Part shown: positions 1 to 10,619 of the stretch, piece after piece | Layout: each line of letters begins with the position of its first letter | Numbering within the stretch: the first letter of the stretch is position 1 | NCBI GenBank assembly: GCA_012845835.1 | Contig: JABAKD010000002.1 | Span: 7,062,603-7,126,602 of the forward strand | Origin: Undaria pinnatifida | Lineage: Eukaryota; Sar; Phaeophyceae; Laminariales; Alariaceae | DNA: 64,000 nucleotides | Reading direction: 5' to 3' | Program-made: the position numbers and the translations under genes | The notes under the pieces: generated by a model | Seen by the model: only the letters and a program-made list of their open reading frames with translations | Database searches by the model: none | Told to the model about the DNA's origin: nothing

Positions 1-500
1 TACCATGTCGACGAAAGGGGGTGGTTCCCGTCCAACCGCGGTAAGTGAGTTAAATGCGGGGGGAGCTAGAAGTGAATAGGTTAGAAGTACCTGGTAGGTG
101 ATTTAGGCGGCGGGATCAGGGCTGGTTTGCTATTTCTATAATTTATGAACATAAATGTGGAGAGACATAGGGGGGTGGACGTGAGAGAGGGGGGGAGGGT
201 CCTCAACTACTTTGTGTAGTATTTTCTGACTTGGTTAGTCAATCCCAGATAGCCAATGAAAGCTGGTGCTGCGGGTGGTAGATGTGAAGAGGGAGTTGTG
301 GAGAGAAGGGCGCTGGGGATAAGGGGGTTGATCAACTTTATACAGATGTGGTTATTCAAGGCGGGAGTTCGGCCGATGAGAGGCACTCAAGCCATCAAGG
401 AGCGGCATTTGGCTTTTTTGCGCATTCTTGTTTTTGTCTGCTGTTGTGTTTCGTGTCTTGCGTCTGCTGTTATTGTTGTACTGTAGTATATCCCCCCCAT
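1..500. other. No supported gene; 5' flank of LINE copy 1
   Basis: Open frames here are short and resemble no protein I know. The sequence leads into the recognisable reverse transcriptase at about 520 and may be a further decayed part of the same LINE, but no motif supports that. Confidence 0.4.
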
Positions 501-519
501 TGGGGAAATATCCAAATAT

Positions 520-770
520 ATTGATATTTTACAAGGAGTTGCACAGGGATGTACACTATCACCCAATCTTTTCAAAGTATATATTAATGGCATGATAGTA
601 GCTGTCGAAGCAGCAAAGCAAGGAGTCACGATGAGGGAAGATGCGGTGTCGGGGTTGATGCTTGCGGATGATTACGTGGGGATATCAGAAGCACCCGAAG
701 GATTGCATGAGACAGATAAAGCACTAGAGTGCACTAGGAAATGGAGAGTGACAGAGAACGTGAAAAAATG
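520..770 (+). pseudogene. Reverse transcriptase palm fragment of LINE copy 1
   Basis: This frame carries the primer-proximal GVAQGC/LSP motif and the LADDY active site of non-LTR reverse transcriptases. It then runs straight into the GTA/GTG microsatellite, which encodes poly-Val in this frame and ends in a stop at about 1045. The active-site aspartates are intact, but the thumb and downstream parts lie in other frames. Confidence 0.8.
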
Positions 771-782
771 CGCAGTAGTAGC

Positions 783-829
<47 letters not shown>

Positions 830-845
830 TAGTAGTAGTAGTAGC

Positions 846-880
<35 letters not shown>

Positions 881-1139
881 TGGTATTGGTATTGGTAGTG
901 GTAGTGGTAGTGGTAGTGGTAGTGGTAGTGGTAGTGGTAGTGGTAGTGGTAGTGGTAGTGGTAGTGGTAGTGGTAGTGGTAGTGGTAGTGGTAGTGGTAG
1001 TGGTAGTGGTAGTGGTAGTGGTCGTGGTCGTGGTCGTGGTCGTGTAGTGGTAGTGGTAGTGGTAGTGGTAGTGGTAGTTGTAGTGGTAGTTGTAGTGGTA
1101 GTTGTAGTGGTAGTTGTAGTGGTAGTGGTAGTGGTAGTG

Positions 1140-1177
<38 letters not shown>

Positions 1178-1181
1178 CTTC

Positions 1182-1241
<60 letters not shown>
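771..1241 (+). repeat. Compound microsatellite (GTA)n, (GTAGTG)n, (GTCGTG)n
   Basis: About 470 bp move from pure GTA triplets to GTAGTG hexamers, a short GTCGTG block, GTAGTT variants, and back to GTA. It lies inside the LINE reverse-transcriptase frame. Every unit is a triplet or hexamer, so all six frames stay open for hundreds of bases, which explains the long poly-Val, poly-Ser, Gly-Ser and poly-Thr reading frames here. Confidence 0.95.
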
Positions 1242-1340
1242 TGTAACGAAGATAAGGTGACTCCGGTAAATTTCAAATGGAAGTGGGGAGAACATGAACC
1301 ACCGATCGTAGACCAGTATACATACCTTGGCGTAGATATC

Positions 1341-1455
1341 TCGAAGGACTGCTGTTGGGATGAACACATAGCGAAAGTGGTAGGAAAGGATAAATATGTC
1401 GAAAGACTGCTCTTGGGATGAACACATAGCGAAAGTGGTAGGAAAGGGTAAATCG
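1341..1455 (+). repeat. 58-bp tandem duplication in the LINE
   Basis: Two head-to-tail copies begin at 1341 and 1399 and differ at a few bases. The 58-bp period is not a multiple of three, so the duplication itself shifts the frame; the segment encoding WDEHIAKVVGK is read once in each of two frames. Confidence 0.9.
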
Positions 1456-2502
1456 CAAATAGGCAAGATGGATGCGATCCTAACAGACCCGCACCTTGAC
1501 ACTAGGATTGAAAGATGTTTTCTGATGAATGTCATTGTATCAAAGTTAGATTATGCAGGAGGAGTATGGGAAGGGAACGCGAAACTCGTAAGCAATTGGA
1601 AACCGTGCGGATTACAGCAGCTAAAAATACACCAAGTAGGACGAGTAATGCAGTATTAAGAGCAGAACTAGGAATATACCCACTTAAAACAAATAGAGAC
1701 GTGAGGAAGTCGAAATGGCAATATAAATTACAGAATATGCCAGAAAAGAAGTTGCCAACCATAGTTGATAGGGCTGTATGGGAGAAGATAACAAAAGGGC
1801 GAGGTGGAAGATGATGGGATAACGTAGTCGAGAAAATATTGAAGGATATAGGGAGGAGACCAAGAAGAGGTACTGCCTATAGAGAAGTTTGGCCGGTACA
1901 AGACAGATGTAAAATAAAGAATAGAAGAAAGGGAACGGCAAGCGCTAAGAAATACGGTGAAAGAGGAGAACCACTTAGAGATACACGGGGGGTTGAGGGA
2001 AGATATTGGAATGATAACGTATCTGCACGATCCAATGGACTACGCGAAAGAGCTGAAACTGCGATTTCGTGTAGGGAACCTGGACCTACCAGAAAGAAGA
2101 GAGAGATATACCAGTAGTCGGGAGGAGGAGGACGTGGCTACAAATATGTGCCCGTGTAGCACAATAGAGAGTAGGACTCACATAGGAGGAGAATGAGAAA
2201 TATACAAGGAGGAACGGGATGCGTTAGAGGAGGAGATGAGGAAACTCGACGTATTTGACATGGAAGAGTTTGGTAGACTAGAGAGCAGCGAGAAAACGAT
2301 TGCTATCCGAGGAGACAGACGGTGGCCGCAGACGGCGAAACAGGACGTGATAGGATAAGCAAACAGTTTATATGTAGTATATGAAAGAAGCGTAATGAGC
2401 GCCCAAACGTTCGAGGTGTCTCTATTAGGCGTAGGAAGGGTGCTCCGTCTCGAAAGGGATGCGTGGTCAATGGTCAAATGACTAAGGCAAGCAACAAATG
2501 AC

Positions 2503-2760
2503 GCCCCCCCCCCCCCCCCCCTCCCGAATTTGTGTATGTATGGGTGTGTGCTAAATTGCGCTTACATGTTTTACGTTGGTACTCTTTCCCTCCAATTTTT
2601 CCCCCCCTCCTGTTTTGTAGTATGTAAGTTCGTTTTAATGTTTTTCGTCTGTTTTACGTTTTGCCCCCCCCCCCCCCCAACCCGCACCCACCACCCCCAC
2701 CCCCCACCGCCCATCCACCCCCACCCCCGCCTCCCTGGCTTCTTTTTCTGTCATATTTTG
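2503..2760 (+). repeat. Poly-C and C-rich simple sequence
   Basis: Runs of C at 2503-2521 and 2664-2679 are joined by CCCCCA/CCCACC-type simple sequence. The first run is the 3' tail of LINE copy 1. Nothing here supports coding. Confidence 0.8.
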
Positions 2761-2904
2761 CCTTTTTTTCTTTGCAACGCCCTTGCAAGGTGGCGAGCGT
2801 GTTCTCTGTTCGACCTGGAGTAGACGACCCGAAGACCCTCCGAGAGCTCAAGTTCCAAACGGGAGACTACATGGAAGTCGCAATCGCATGATAGTCGCAG
2901 TGAG

Positions 2905-3245
2905 CACACCAGTATGGACGTGAATGGCAGGACCGTTTTGGTATTCATATTTGCGCGCCAGCGGTCCGTACAACGTAGCGGCCATCGCGCTAATGTAGTA
3001 CTGCTCTGGAAGGGCATTCGAGGGCCGTTTGGTGTTCATTTTGATACTCCAACGGTCCTTAAGATGTTGTCGCTATCGTGCTAGTGAATCTCTGGATGGA
3101 GATGCAAGGACAATGGGTTGTGTGCACGCTGATACTCCGATGGTCCTTACAATGTAGTCGCCATCGTGCTAGTACTTTTATGGATGAAAATGCGAGGACA
3201 ATTTGGTATTGATATGATACGCCGACGGTCTTTGTCAAACCGTCG
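2905..3245 (+). repeat. Minisatellite, period about 95 bp, about 3.5 copies
   Basis: Successive units share the order: GGAC/GACCG, TTTGGT, a TGATACnCC segment, CGGTCCTTA, TGTAGTCGCCATCG, GTGCTAGT. Units start near 2915, 3010, 3105 and 3190, and they are diverged. Confidence 0.75.
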
Positions 3246-3249
3246 AAAA

Positions 3250-4140
3250 TTGGTTATTGTTTCCATCGGCTCTTAGTTGCCACGGACGGCTGTGAATGTC
3301 ACAGAAGGGGGGGGGGGGGAGGGGGGGCGTTCGAGCCGATTGGGTGCCGTTGCAGATCGCTCGGAGATGGCTGTCCTATAGGTCGTCTGGCTTGTGTGAT
3401 GATTACCGTTCTCAGGTAGTTCGATGGTTTTTGTCCTCGTGGTTGTGTGCTTGTTGCTGTTCTGGAACGGTTTTTGATTGTTATTGACTGTCCTCCAGTT
3501 GTCTGACGGTGATCATCCTCATAAAGATGATGGTCTTTCGAGGCTCGCGCGGAGTTTTTTCTCTTGTTTCGGGGCGGGGTGGTGGTTATCGACTGGCTGG
3601 CCCATTGGTCGAACTCGCACGCACAGATCGTCTTGCGATGAATAACCCCAGAGAGGTGACTGCCTTTGTACCGAACTTCTCCATGAGGGGGGGGGAGATC
3701 TTGTTGGCTGCCTGGCTTCTCCTCCGATCGATTTCGCTCGGGCATTGTCGTAGCCGTGTGTTGGATGGGTATGTCGGGGCAAGTACAGGAGGGGTCGCGG
3801 TCTCTTCGTTCTCTCGGCTACCGCTGCAGCTTTTGCTCAACCCACGGTGTGTTTGTGCTTGGAGAAGCCATGCGGGAAAAAAAGGTGCTTTGTTTGCTCC
3901 TTGTTTTTCGTTGTTTGCTTTTCGTTGTTTGTTTTTCGTAGTTTTTGTTTTTCTACTTGTTTTCTTTTTCTTCTCGTCTTTTCTTCGTGCGATTCAAGCG
4001 GTGCGGATAAAACAGGTAGTTAGGCCCTTTCTTATCAGGTCGCCAGGTGGAACTTTAATTGTTTCTCCTAAGGTTGACGACCCTTGTCTTTTCTCTTTTA
4101 TCCCTTCATCCCTCCCCCTCTCGTTTCGTCGACTAAGAAA
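3250..4140. other. No supported gene
   Basis: A 264-codon plus-strand frame at 3509-4303 exists, but its composition follows T-rich simple sequence at 3895-4000 and it ends inside a dispersed repeat. No family resemblance, splice structure or start context supports it. Confidence 0.4.
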
Positions 4141-4146
4141 GCCATT

Positions 4147-4390
4147 CGAAGCTGTCATCCATACGCAAGAAAGTACGCACAAGGTGCGGAAATTCGCCTC
4201 ACGCATGGCTCTTCGTAGGATGCAGCTCACCCTTTATGCGACTCACCGAACACCTCACGGCGCGCTTTGCGCGTGGAGCACGCGATTCCTGTCTGATCGG
4301 TGAAAATCCGACGTGCTCCGTCTCGCCATTTGTATCATAGGGATGCGAGGGTCTATGGTCACACGACTACGGCTGTGCATGGAATTTTGT
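4147..4390 (+). repeat. Dispersed repeat family D, copy 1
   Basis: About 240 bp running from GAAGCTGTCATCCATACGC to TGGTCACACGACTACGGC. It recurs at 19645-19865 in the same orientation and at 63455-63680 inverted. All copies lack coding potential. I saw no terminal inverted repeat or pol III boxes, so the class is open. Confidence 0.8.
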
Positions 4391-4544
4391 ACACCCCCAT
4401 GTGAGCTCGTTCTCCTTGTTCCTCACCGACACGAAGGAAAATATATCTATACAAACTCCCCACCCCAACATAAAACGACCATTGACAGTAGAGGCCCATT
4501 CTACCTTCGGGGGATATATATATATATATATTCAGCAGCGGGCT

Positions 4545-4795
4545 GTTTCTACGATAGCCCCCCCAAAAACCAGCGATTTTCTTTCTCGAACGTTTCACGG
4601 CTGCTCGACACGAGGAAGGATGATATGAAAAATAAAATATATTCATATGTTTTCTTGTTTGCAAAGGACTGTGGAACGATGACGTCGGGGAGTGCAAGGG
4701 GCACCGTATTTCAGGAGGTACGGCCGAGAGCTGTTTTTCAAAACCGGCGATTTCGTTAAAGAAATGTTGGGGGGGGCTACCGCAGTAAGACTCAG
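4545..4795 (-). mobile_element. MITE-like element H, copy 1 (inverted)
   Basis: The ends are inverted copies of CTACGATAGCCCCCC. The interior matches 14165-14437 and 31304-31552 in the opposite orientation, including the segments read as AAAACCGGCGATTTCG and AAGGGGCACCGTATT. The size is about 250 bp with no coding capacity. Confidence 0.75.
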
Positions 4796-4930
4796 CGCTC
4801 GGGGTCGCCCGCACGAGTGACGCTGATGTTCTTTTGCGGCCTTAAGCTTTGCTGTTGTTTCAATTTTGCGACGTGAATTGCGCAATGGAATGTCTGGCTA
4901 CGCTGCGCCAAGGAAATCGTCCATTAATAA
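4796..4930 (+). repeat. Dispersed repeat family F, copy
   Basis: The order of GGTCGCnCGCACGAGTGAC, CTTAAGCTTT, TTTTGCGACGT and CTACGCTGCGCCAAGG is shared with 10797-10930 and, more diverged, with 28640-28775. No coding potential. Confidence 0.65.
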
Positions 4931-5191
4931 AGTGTTTTGGTCTGTTCGCGCTATCGCTATATCGCGAGAACCGAAGGACACGCCAGCTAGCGCTGGGTTG
5001 CGAACGCAATTGCGAGTAAAATCGACACACGACGCGAATGAAAACACGCGGAAAGCGTAGTGAGCTTGAGCTTTGTTTTCCCCCATCCGCCGCCGGAGCA
5101 TAAAAAAAAAAAAAACTTTGGTCGAGGTGAGGTCCACGGAGTCATTCGTGCGAGAGGCTCGAACCCGGCGATAACTGTATTAACAATCCCC

Positions 5192-5645
5192 GATCAAGGC
5201 TACGATAGGGTGGTCACTATTTGATCAAGGCTACGGTAGGGGGGTACCCCCAATTTTCACTCCCAGGCCAAGAGATCAAGGCTAAGGTAGGGGGTACCCC
5301 CAATTTTCCCTCCCTGTTCAAAGCCAAAAAATGGTATACCTCTTAGATCAAGGCTACGGTGGGGGGTTACCTCCAATTTTCACTCCCGGGTCAAAGCCAA
5401 AAAAGGGTATACCTCTTAGATCAAGGCTACAGTAGGGGGGTACCCCCAATTTTCACTCCCGGGTCAAAGCCAAAAAAGGGTATACCTCTTAGATCAAGGC
5501 TACGGTAGGGGGGTACCCCCAATTTTCACTCCCGGTTAAAAAAGGGTATAAAAAAGCCAAAAAAGGGTATACCTCTAGTACTATTCCTTTTTTGGCTTTG
5601 ACCCGGGAGTGAAAATTGGGGGTACCTCCCTACCGTAGCCTTGCT
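5192..5645 (+). repeat. 73-bp tandem array with an inverted last unit
   Basis: Units begin with GATCAAGGCTACGGTAGG at about 5192, 5223, 5274, 5346, 5419 and 5492; the last three are 73 bp apart. Each carries GGTACCCCCAATTTTCACTCCC and AAAGGGTATACC. At 5583-5645 the unit appears once more in reverse orientation, so the array ends in a large inverted repeat able to fold as a hairpin. Single diverged units lie near 11005-11045 and 28885-28915. Confidence 0.85.
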
Positions 5646-5749
5646 CAATTATTGTTGTGCGCAGTGGCTCGGGATCGCTCGCGCGAGTGACCCCCCTGCT
5701 GCTTTGCGGTATTAAGCTTTTTCGTTCTCTTGACGCGTTCTACAATAGA

Positions 5750-6035
5750 GGCGAACCACTTTTTTTCTGAGGCTCCTCAATTCGGGAGCTTCATGGACTC
5801 TCCCCCCCCAAAAAAACGATTCTGTATGGACAAAAATAAAACTGCTACATACTACCCCGGATGAAAAATCCCATGGCCTCGAGGTACATAAACGAGAAAA
5901 GCGCACGAAGAAAAAATGGCCTACTATTTTTTTTTTTTCCCACGAGTTCGGGTTAAGGAGCCTCGTCATTCAGAAAACATTTCGGACGAAAAGTGCTACC
6001 GGCTACCTCTGTTGTAGTTTAGATAGGCGAACCCG
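5750..6035 (+). repeat. Dispersed repeat family A, copy 1
   Basis: The 3' half carries GGGTTAAGGAGCCTCGTCAT, then TTCAGAAAACATTT and a GTGCTACC segment. This signature recurs near 8700-8900, 14440-14655, 31115-31300, 37370-37615, 43150-43335, 62440-62535 and 62755-62830. No open frame is conserved. The GTTAAG core serves as an insertion target for the TTAA MITE at 43177. Confidence 0.7.
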
Positions 6036-6165
6036 CAACGGAATGGTAAGCAGGGCCGCGCCTGAAAAGTTGGCTTGAAAAAAAAAAAAGAAAGTCAGTG
6101 AGGTACGGAGTCACTCTTTCTTGCGAGTGGCTCAAACCGGTGGTGGTGAAAGAAAGGGTACCCCC

Positions 6166-6430
6166 CCTGTTGAGGTACGGTCTTGAAAGGCCTGCAATGA
6201 GGTGATTTGATACGTGCAGTTGACGGCTTTCGCATGATATATTGGCGTTATCTATTGGGGGTAGTCGGGAAATGAAACCGAGGCATGCGCCTCGCGTTGT
6301 CAGTTGTTGCTATCCGGGGCTCTGTGGAAAAAAAAAAAAAACTGTTTCTCTACTACGGCTAAGAAAGTGAGTGCTCACCGAGAACCTGCTCAATAGGCGG
6401 ACCTGCAGGGGACACTCTGTGTCCCCACCC
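6166..6430 (+). repeat. Dispersed repeat family I, copy 1
   Basis: It matches 30850-31105 in reverse complement over most of its length. Shared landmarks are GATATATTGGCGTTATCTAT, GAAATGAAACCGAGGCATGC, CCGGGGCTCTG, and CTGCAGGGGACnCTCTGTG. No coding potential. Confidence 0.75.
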
Positions 6431-7059
6431 GAACAACTTGAGACCCCCCCATCGTACCCTTTGTCCTCCCCTACCTGCCGTGACCTGGTCAGTAGCTGAA
6501 AATTCGTCTGGGCGGGCGAGGCGTTACGTGTCAGGGTACTTCCGCGGTGTTTTTTTCCCCCGTGTTAGTTTTCGCAGCAAGCAGTTTGCTCCACGTTTTC
6601 AACTTAAGACCCCCCCCTCCCCCCCCCCCGTAATTTCGTGCCATCCCGTAATTTCGTCCCATCCGCATACCGAGGGGGAAGCAACCAAGCTTGTATATAC
6701 TATCATAGACAAGTAAGTGCTGCTGCCGGCTGCGCGACTGCGGCCAAGCGCCTGCACGAGCAAAGCTGTGTTCGCTTGTTCGCTTCCGGCCAAAACAAAA
6801 ATAAATCGTCTGATTACCTATAGATACTCCCTACTGGTAGACTGTGTATTCCCCAGTTTATGCTGTATGTAGTGCATTGTGCAGTTTACTGGGGTCTCCA
6901 AAAGTAAAACTATTTTGGTTGTCATTCTTCTATCATATGGTTGATATTTAGTTTATTTAAAAAAAAAAACTCAAGCATGACTCTGGAAAGAGAAACTTTT
7001 ATACACTCCGCGGCCGATGATGAGTTGGGGTGCTCGGTCATGACCAAAGCCCTTTAGGC

Positions 7060-8530
7060 AGAGCGAATATACTGCTGTCGCTGCTGCTGAGGGGAGTGAG
7101 TGTCGACATGGACCCCAGGCTGTTTTTTCGAACATCCTGGTAGACAAAGCTAACATACTGCTGCCGGTGCTGCTGGCTAGAGTGACGGTATGAGTGTGAA
7201 GGTTGTTTTTTCGAGCACCCGGTAGACATGAACACATACTGCGGCCGCTGCTGCTGAGTAGAGTGTCGGTATGGATGGGCAGGTTGCTTGCCTCCGGCGG
7301 TTATCTTCTTGTAGCGTGCAACGAGACACAAACAAGGCAAATTGACGCCTCTACTACTGCTGGAAAACCGTTTTTTTAAGACAACATTACTTGGAATTAG
7401 TATAGTAAGGGGTTTTATGGCTCTCAAGGGGTTAATCTCTGCGGGACTCCTCAGAGCCAAAAAATGGGCAGTAATACAATTGACGTGATTGCAACGTCAG
7501 CCATTCGAAGGAAAGCGGGCTGCTTGGACATGCGGCCATACATTTCGTGTCCGAACTACATTAGACCAGCAAGATGCACGACATGGGCCCATTCGTACTG
7601 CTGCGCACTGATGGAAAGGGTGGATGACATTGCAGTGGCCATGCCTTTGGTCGCTATAGCCGGGCTCCACAAGGGTTAGTCTAAGGGTCGTTCCTATCGA
7701 AAGCAAAAAAAATGGATACGAAATTCGCGATGAAACAAACACGATTAGAGACGAACGGAAATTAGCGTTACAGAATGTCACGCTTCGAAGCAACTATCTA
7801 TGCTGCTGCCGCTGCTGTGGAATGGTGTCGGCATGGACAGGAGGCTGTTTGCCCGCGGCGGTCCCCTTCTTGTGGCGTGTACAACCGGGACATAGTCTAC
7901 TGCTGCCTAAGGGTAATTCTCAACGAACGCAAACAAATCAAGGGTGGCGACGAAAGAAAACACGATTCGTGACAAACGAAAATTGGCGTTACGGTATGTA
8001 TGTCACGTTACGGAGCTAGCTGCTGATTAAAGTGTCAGCACGGGCAGGTATTTTGCCCCCCATCTCGATCATCTTCTTGCCTGCGTGCAACGGCACGAAA
8101 CACTCCGTAAGGGTGATTCCTATCGTAAAGTTATTGTTTCGTCACGTTTCAACGCAAGTGTATTGCTGCCGCTGCTGCTGGGTGAAGGTAATGGACAGTT
8201 TGTTTGCGAACACTCTAAACACCCTCTAGACAAAAGCAAAAGCGTACTGGTGGTGGTGGTGGTGGTGAGTGATGTGTCGTCGCGGGCAGGGGTTGTTTGC
8301 CTATCTATGGTGACCATCTTGTTGTAGCGTGCAGCGAGGACATGGCGCTTCCTAAGGGTCATCCCTAACGAACGCAAACAGTAAAACCATGATAAGTTCG
8401 TCACAAAAAAACAACCACGATTCGGGACACATTTTCGAAACAAAAAAAATGAGAGATACGATTCTTAAATAACAATCGCGATTGGTGACAAATGCAAATT
8501 GGCGATGTTGTGTCACGCTTTCTAAAGAAA
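7060..8530 (+). repeat. Degenerate tandem array with GCTGCTG-rich units
   Basis: Three units about 79 bp apart (7066, 7146, 7224) share an ATACTGCTGCCGCTGCTGCT motif followed by a GTGTCGGTATGGA segment. From about 7680 to 8530 longer units, about 230 bp, alternate that motif with TAAGGGTnATTCCTAnCGA and AAATTGGCGTTACnG. The copies are diverged. The short frames inside are not conserved between units. Confidence 0.65.
7341..7433 (-). mobile_element. TTAA MITE, degenerate copy
   Basis: On the minus strand it runs from TTAACCCCTTGAGAGCC through AAGTAATGTTGTC to GGAAAACC...GGCGTCAA. It matches, with decay at one end, the cleaner copies at 11090-11171 and 43177-43256. Confidence 0.6.
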
Positions 8531-8599
8531 ACATCAAGGTATGTTCTGTCGCGAATCATGATATCAATTTTTCGTTGTCAGCCCAACACATGAATATTA

Positions 8600-8900
8600 T
8601 AAATGTCTCATGTTGAAAATGCTCCGACACTTGACCTCGGAACGGTACACTCACCTCGGACATACGTTACAGTAGAAGCACGCCGTTTTTCTTTCCGTCT
8701 GGGGTGCCTCGCTTGAGGAGCCCTTTCCCCGACAAATAAAATACATGGCCTAGGTATACCTAAATATGGCAATATTATATTGCAAAACAAGAACAGCTAC
8801 TCCGACGATAATGGGTTAAGGAGGCCTGTCCTTCAGAAATACAGTAGTATAGAAGTGATACTTCTATCGTAGCACGCTTCGCTTCCTCTACCTTATTCGG
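8600..8900 (+). repeat. Dispersed repeat family A, diverged copy
   Basis: GGGTTAAGGAGGCCTGTCCT at about 8813 and CTATCGTAGCACGCTTC near 8870 mark the 3' part. The upstream part shares CAAAACAAGAACAGCTACTC with other copies. Confidence 0.6.
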
Positions 8901-8999
8901 GCGCCAAACCACAGCGAAAAACGCTCTAAAGGACAAGCATCGTAACTCAACAAGTCGGCGTGTAAGATTGGAACGCTCTGATACTTGAGCAAGGAACAC

Positions 9000-9700
9000 T
9001 AGGTTGGCCGGCTGACCGGCTGGTTGGTCCTTCCTTGAATGGGTACGGCCCCGGCAAGCATGTCTTAGATCTTGCTGATCAAGTAAATCAGAACTACGTC
9101 TGCCCCGAAATATGTAGATAGTGACACAAGCATCTGATCGGATCTGTCCGATCTACCGAACGATTATTGTCCGTGCTTGGTGGGCGAGAGCAACGCCCCC
9201 TTCGACTCCTGGTATACAAGCTTTCCGCGGAGGTATCTGAACAAAACGAACACGAACCAGTGTGCGCGGGAGGGAGGGCGTGGCAGGGGGATAGGGTGAG
9301 GTGAAAAGGAGCACATCGAAATCACGGTTATCCATCGATGCTCTATCTATGAGTGGAAAAAAACAATTCGGGGATAATTTAAATCCACCCCTCTCCACTT
9401 GTAACGCCCCCCTAGTAGCAACCCCCCCACCCCACCCCTCCCCATCCCCCCGCCCAGCCCAGCCCCCCCAGCTCCTCCATCTCCCAAGCCCCTCCCCCGC
9501 CTCCACCCCGCAAGCCCCCCCCCAGCCCCCCCCGCAGCCAGCCTTTCAATGCTTCACCTGACCCCCCCCTCTTTAATCTGACTGGCGCTACCTACCCCTC
9601 CGTTTCATCAATATCGCCCAGCTAATCACGCCACTGACTCTCTCCCCAAACCCCCCTTGACCCCCCCCTACCTCACCTCCCTCTCTTACCCCCCCCCTCC
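9000..9700. other. No gene; C-rich simple sequence with a decayed exon copy
   Basis: From 9415 to 9700 the plus strand is dominated by CCCC/CCCACC and CCCCAG simple sequence. The frames through it are composition artefacts. A short decayed copy of a coiled-coil exon lies at 9545-9620. Confidence 0.55.
9545..9620 (-). pseudogene. Decayed copy of the exon at 10413-10619
   Basis: The segment aligns with 10404-10470: TCACCTGAnCnCCCCCCTCTT, then TTnAATCTGnC, then CTCCGTTTcATC. It covers the 3' end and donor region of the intact exon. LINE copy 2 now lies between the two. Confidence 0.6.
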
Positions 9701-9709
9701 GCCTCCACC

Positions 9710-10365
9710 ATCGAGAAGTTTGACGGGTACAAGACAGAAGTAAAATAAAGGATAGAAAAAAGGGAAAGGCTAGCGCTAAGAAATAGGGTAAAAGAGGAGA
9801 AGCACTTGTAAATATTCGGGGGGTTGAGGGAAGATGTCGGAATGAAAACGTATTTGCACGGCCCAATGGACTACGCGAAAAAGCTGAAACTGCCATTTCG
9901 TGTAGAGGACCTGGACCTACCAGAAATAAGGAAGAGATATACTAGTAGTCGGGAGGAGCAGGACGTGGATGCACATATGTGCCCGTGTGGCACAACAATA
10001 GAGAGTAGGACCCACATAGTAGTAGAAGAATGAGAAATACACAAGGAGGAACGGGATGTGTTAGAGGAGGAGATGAGGAAAATCGACGAATGTGACATGG
10101 AAGAGTTTGGTAAACCAGAGAGTACGAAGCGAGAAAACGATCACTATTCTGGGAGATAGATGGTGGCCACAGACGGCGAAACAGACGACGAAACAGGAAG
10201 GGGATAGGATAAGCAAACAATTTCTAGCAATATATGGAAGAGGCGTAATGAGCGCCCAAATGTTGGAGGTGTCTCTATTAGGAGTAGGAACGGTGCTCCG
10301 TCTCGAAAGGGATGCGTGGTCAATGTTCAAATGACTAAGGTAAGCAACAAATGAGTACGCCCCCC
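9710..10365 (+). mobile_element. LINE, 5'-truncated copy 2
   Basis: The plus strand reads the same C-terminal part as copy 1: LREDVGMKTYLHGPMDYAK, then RYTSSREEQDVD and the MCPCGTTIESRTH zinc-knuckle-like motif at about 9975-10010. It then follows the copy 1 3' untranslated region through CTCCGTCTCGAAAGGGATGC and GAGTACG into a C run. The 5' end is cut within the region after the reverse transcriptase. Confidence 0.85.
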
Positions 10366-10412
10366 CCCCCCCCCCCAACCTCCCCCCTCGCTCCCCCTCC
10401 CGAATGCCCCAC

Positions 10413-10619
10413 CTGAACTCCCCCCTCTTCAATCTGGCCGCCGCCACCTCCCCTTCCGTTTTCATCGCGAGCCGTTTCTCCTCCACCAGCGCCCGTCTTT
10501 GTTCAGCCTCCCTCGAAAATGCCTCCAGCTTGGAACTCCTTTCGGCCTCCTCCGCTTTTTTGGAGAACTCCTCCGCCTGTCGCCGCTTCGATTCTTGGTC
10601 CCGCTTTTCTTGGTTCCAT
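10413..10619 (-). CDS. 207-bp coiled-coil exon, most 3' exon recognised
   Basis: Acceptor TTTTTGTTTTGGCAG and donor TTCAG|GTGGGG; phase 2 to 2. It reads WNQEKRDQESKRRQAEEF, SKKAEEAERSSKLEAF and EQRRALVEEKRLAMK. LINE copy 2 begins about 50 bp into the following intron. The next exon was not found. Confidence 0.6.

Larger units (their letters stand above)
500..2500 (+). mobile_element. Non-LTR retrotransposon (LINE), decayed copy 1
   Basis: From about 520 the plus strand reads a non-LTR reverse transcriptase: GVAQGCTLSPNLF, then a YING motif, then LADDY (catalytic Asp pair at 667-672), then a spaced EAPEGL and W-rich helix. After a microsatellite, the post-RT region resumes with YTYLGVDIS, a DEHIAKV repeat, KLDYAGGVW, and ELGIYPL with RKSKWQYKL. 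The C-terminal tail keeps a CPC-x-ESRTH zinc-knuckle-like motif near 2150. The frame changes several times, so it cannot make a full protein. The element ends near 2500 in a run of C, as copy 2 does. Copies 2 (9710-10365) and 3 (12765-13000, minus) share the 3' end, so this is one 5'-truncating family. The clade was not assigned. Confidence 0.85.

Noticed and set aside
592..1421. Long poly-Val, poly-Ser, Gly-Ser and poly-Thr frames on both strands
   Set aside because: All are translations of one triplet/hexamer microsatellite; only the flanking reverse-transcriptase sequence is protein-like.
3509..4303. 264-codon plus-strand frame
   Set aside because: It passes through T-rich simple sequence and ends in dispersed repeat D; no family resemblance or splice structure.
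7060..8270. A gene encoded by the GCTGCTG-rich array
   Set aside because: No frame stays open across units, and unit lengths are not multiples of three.
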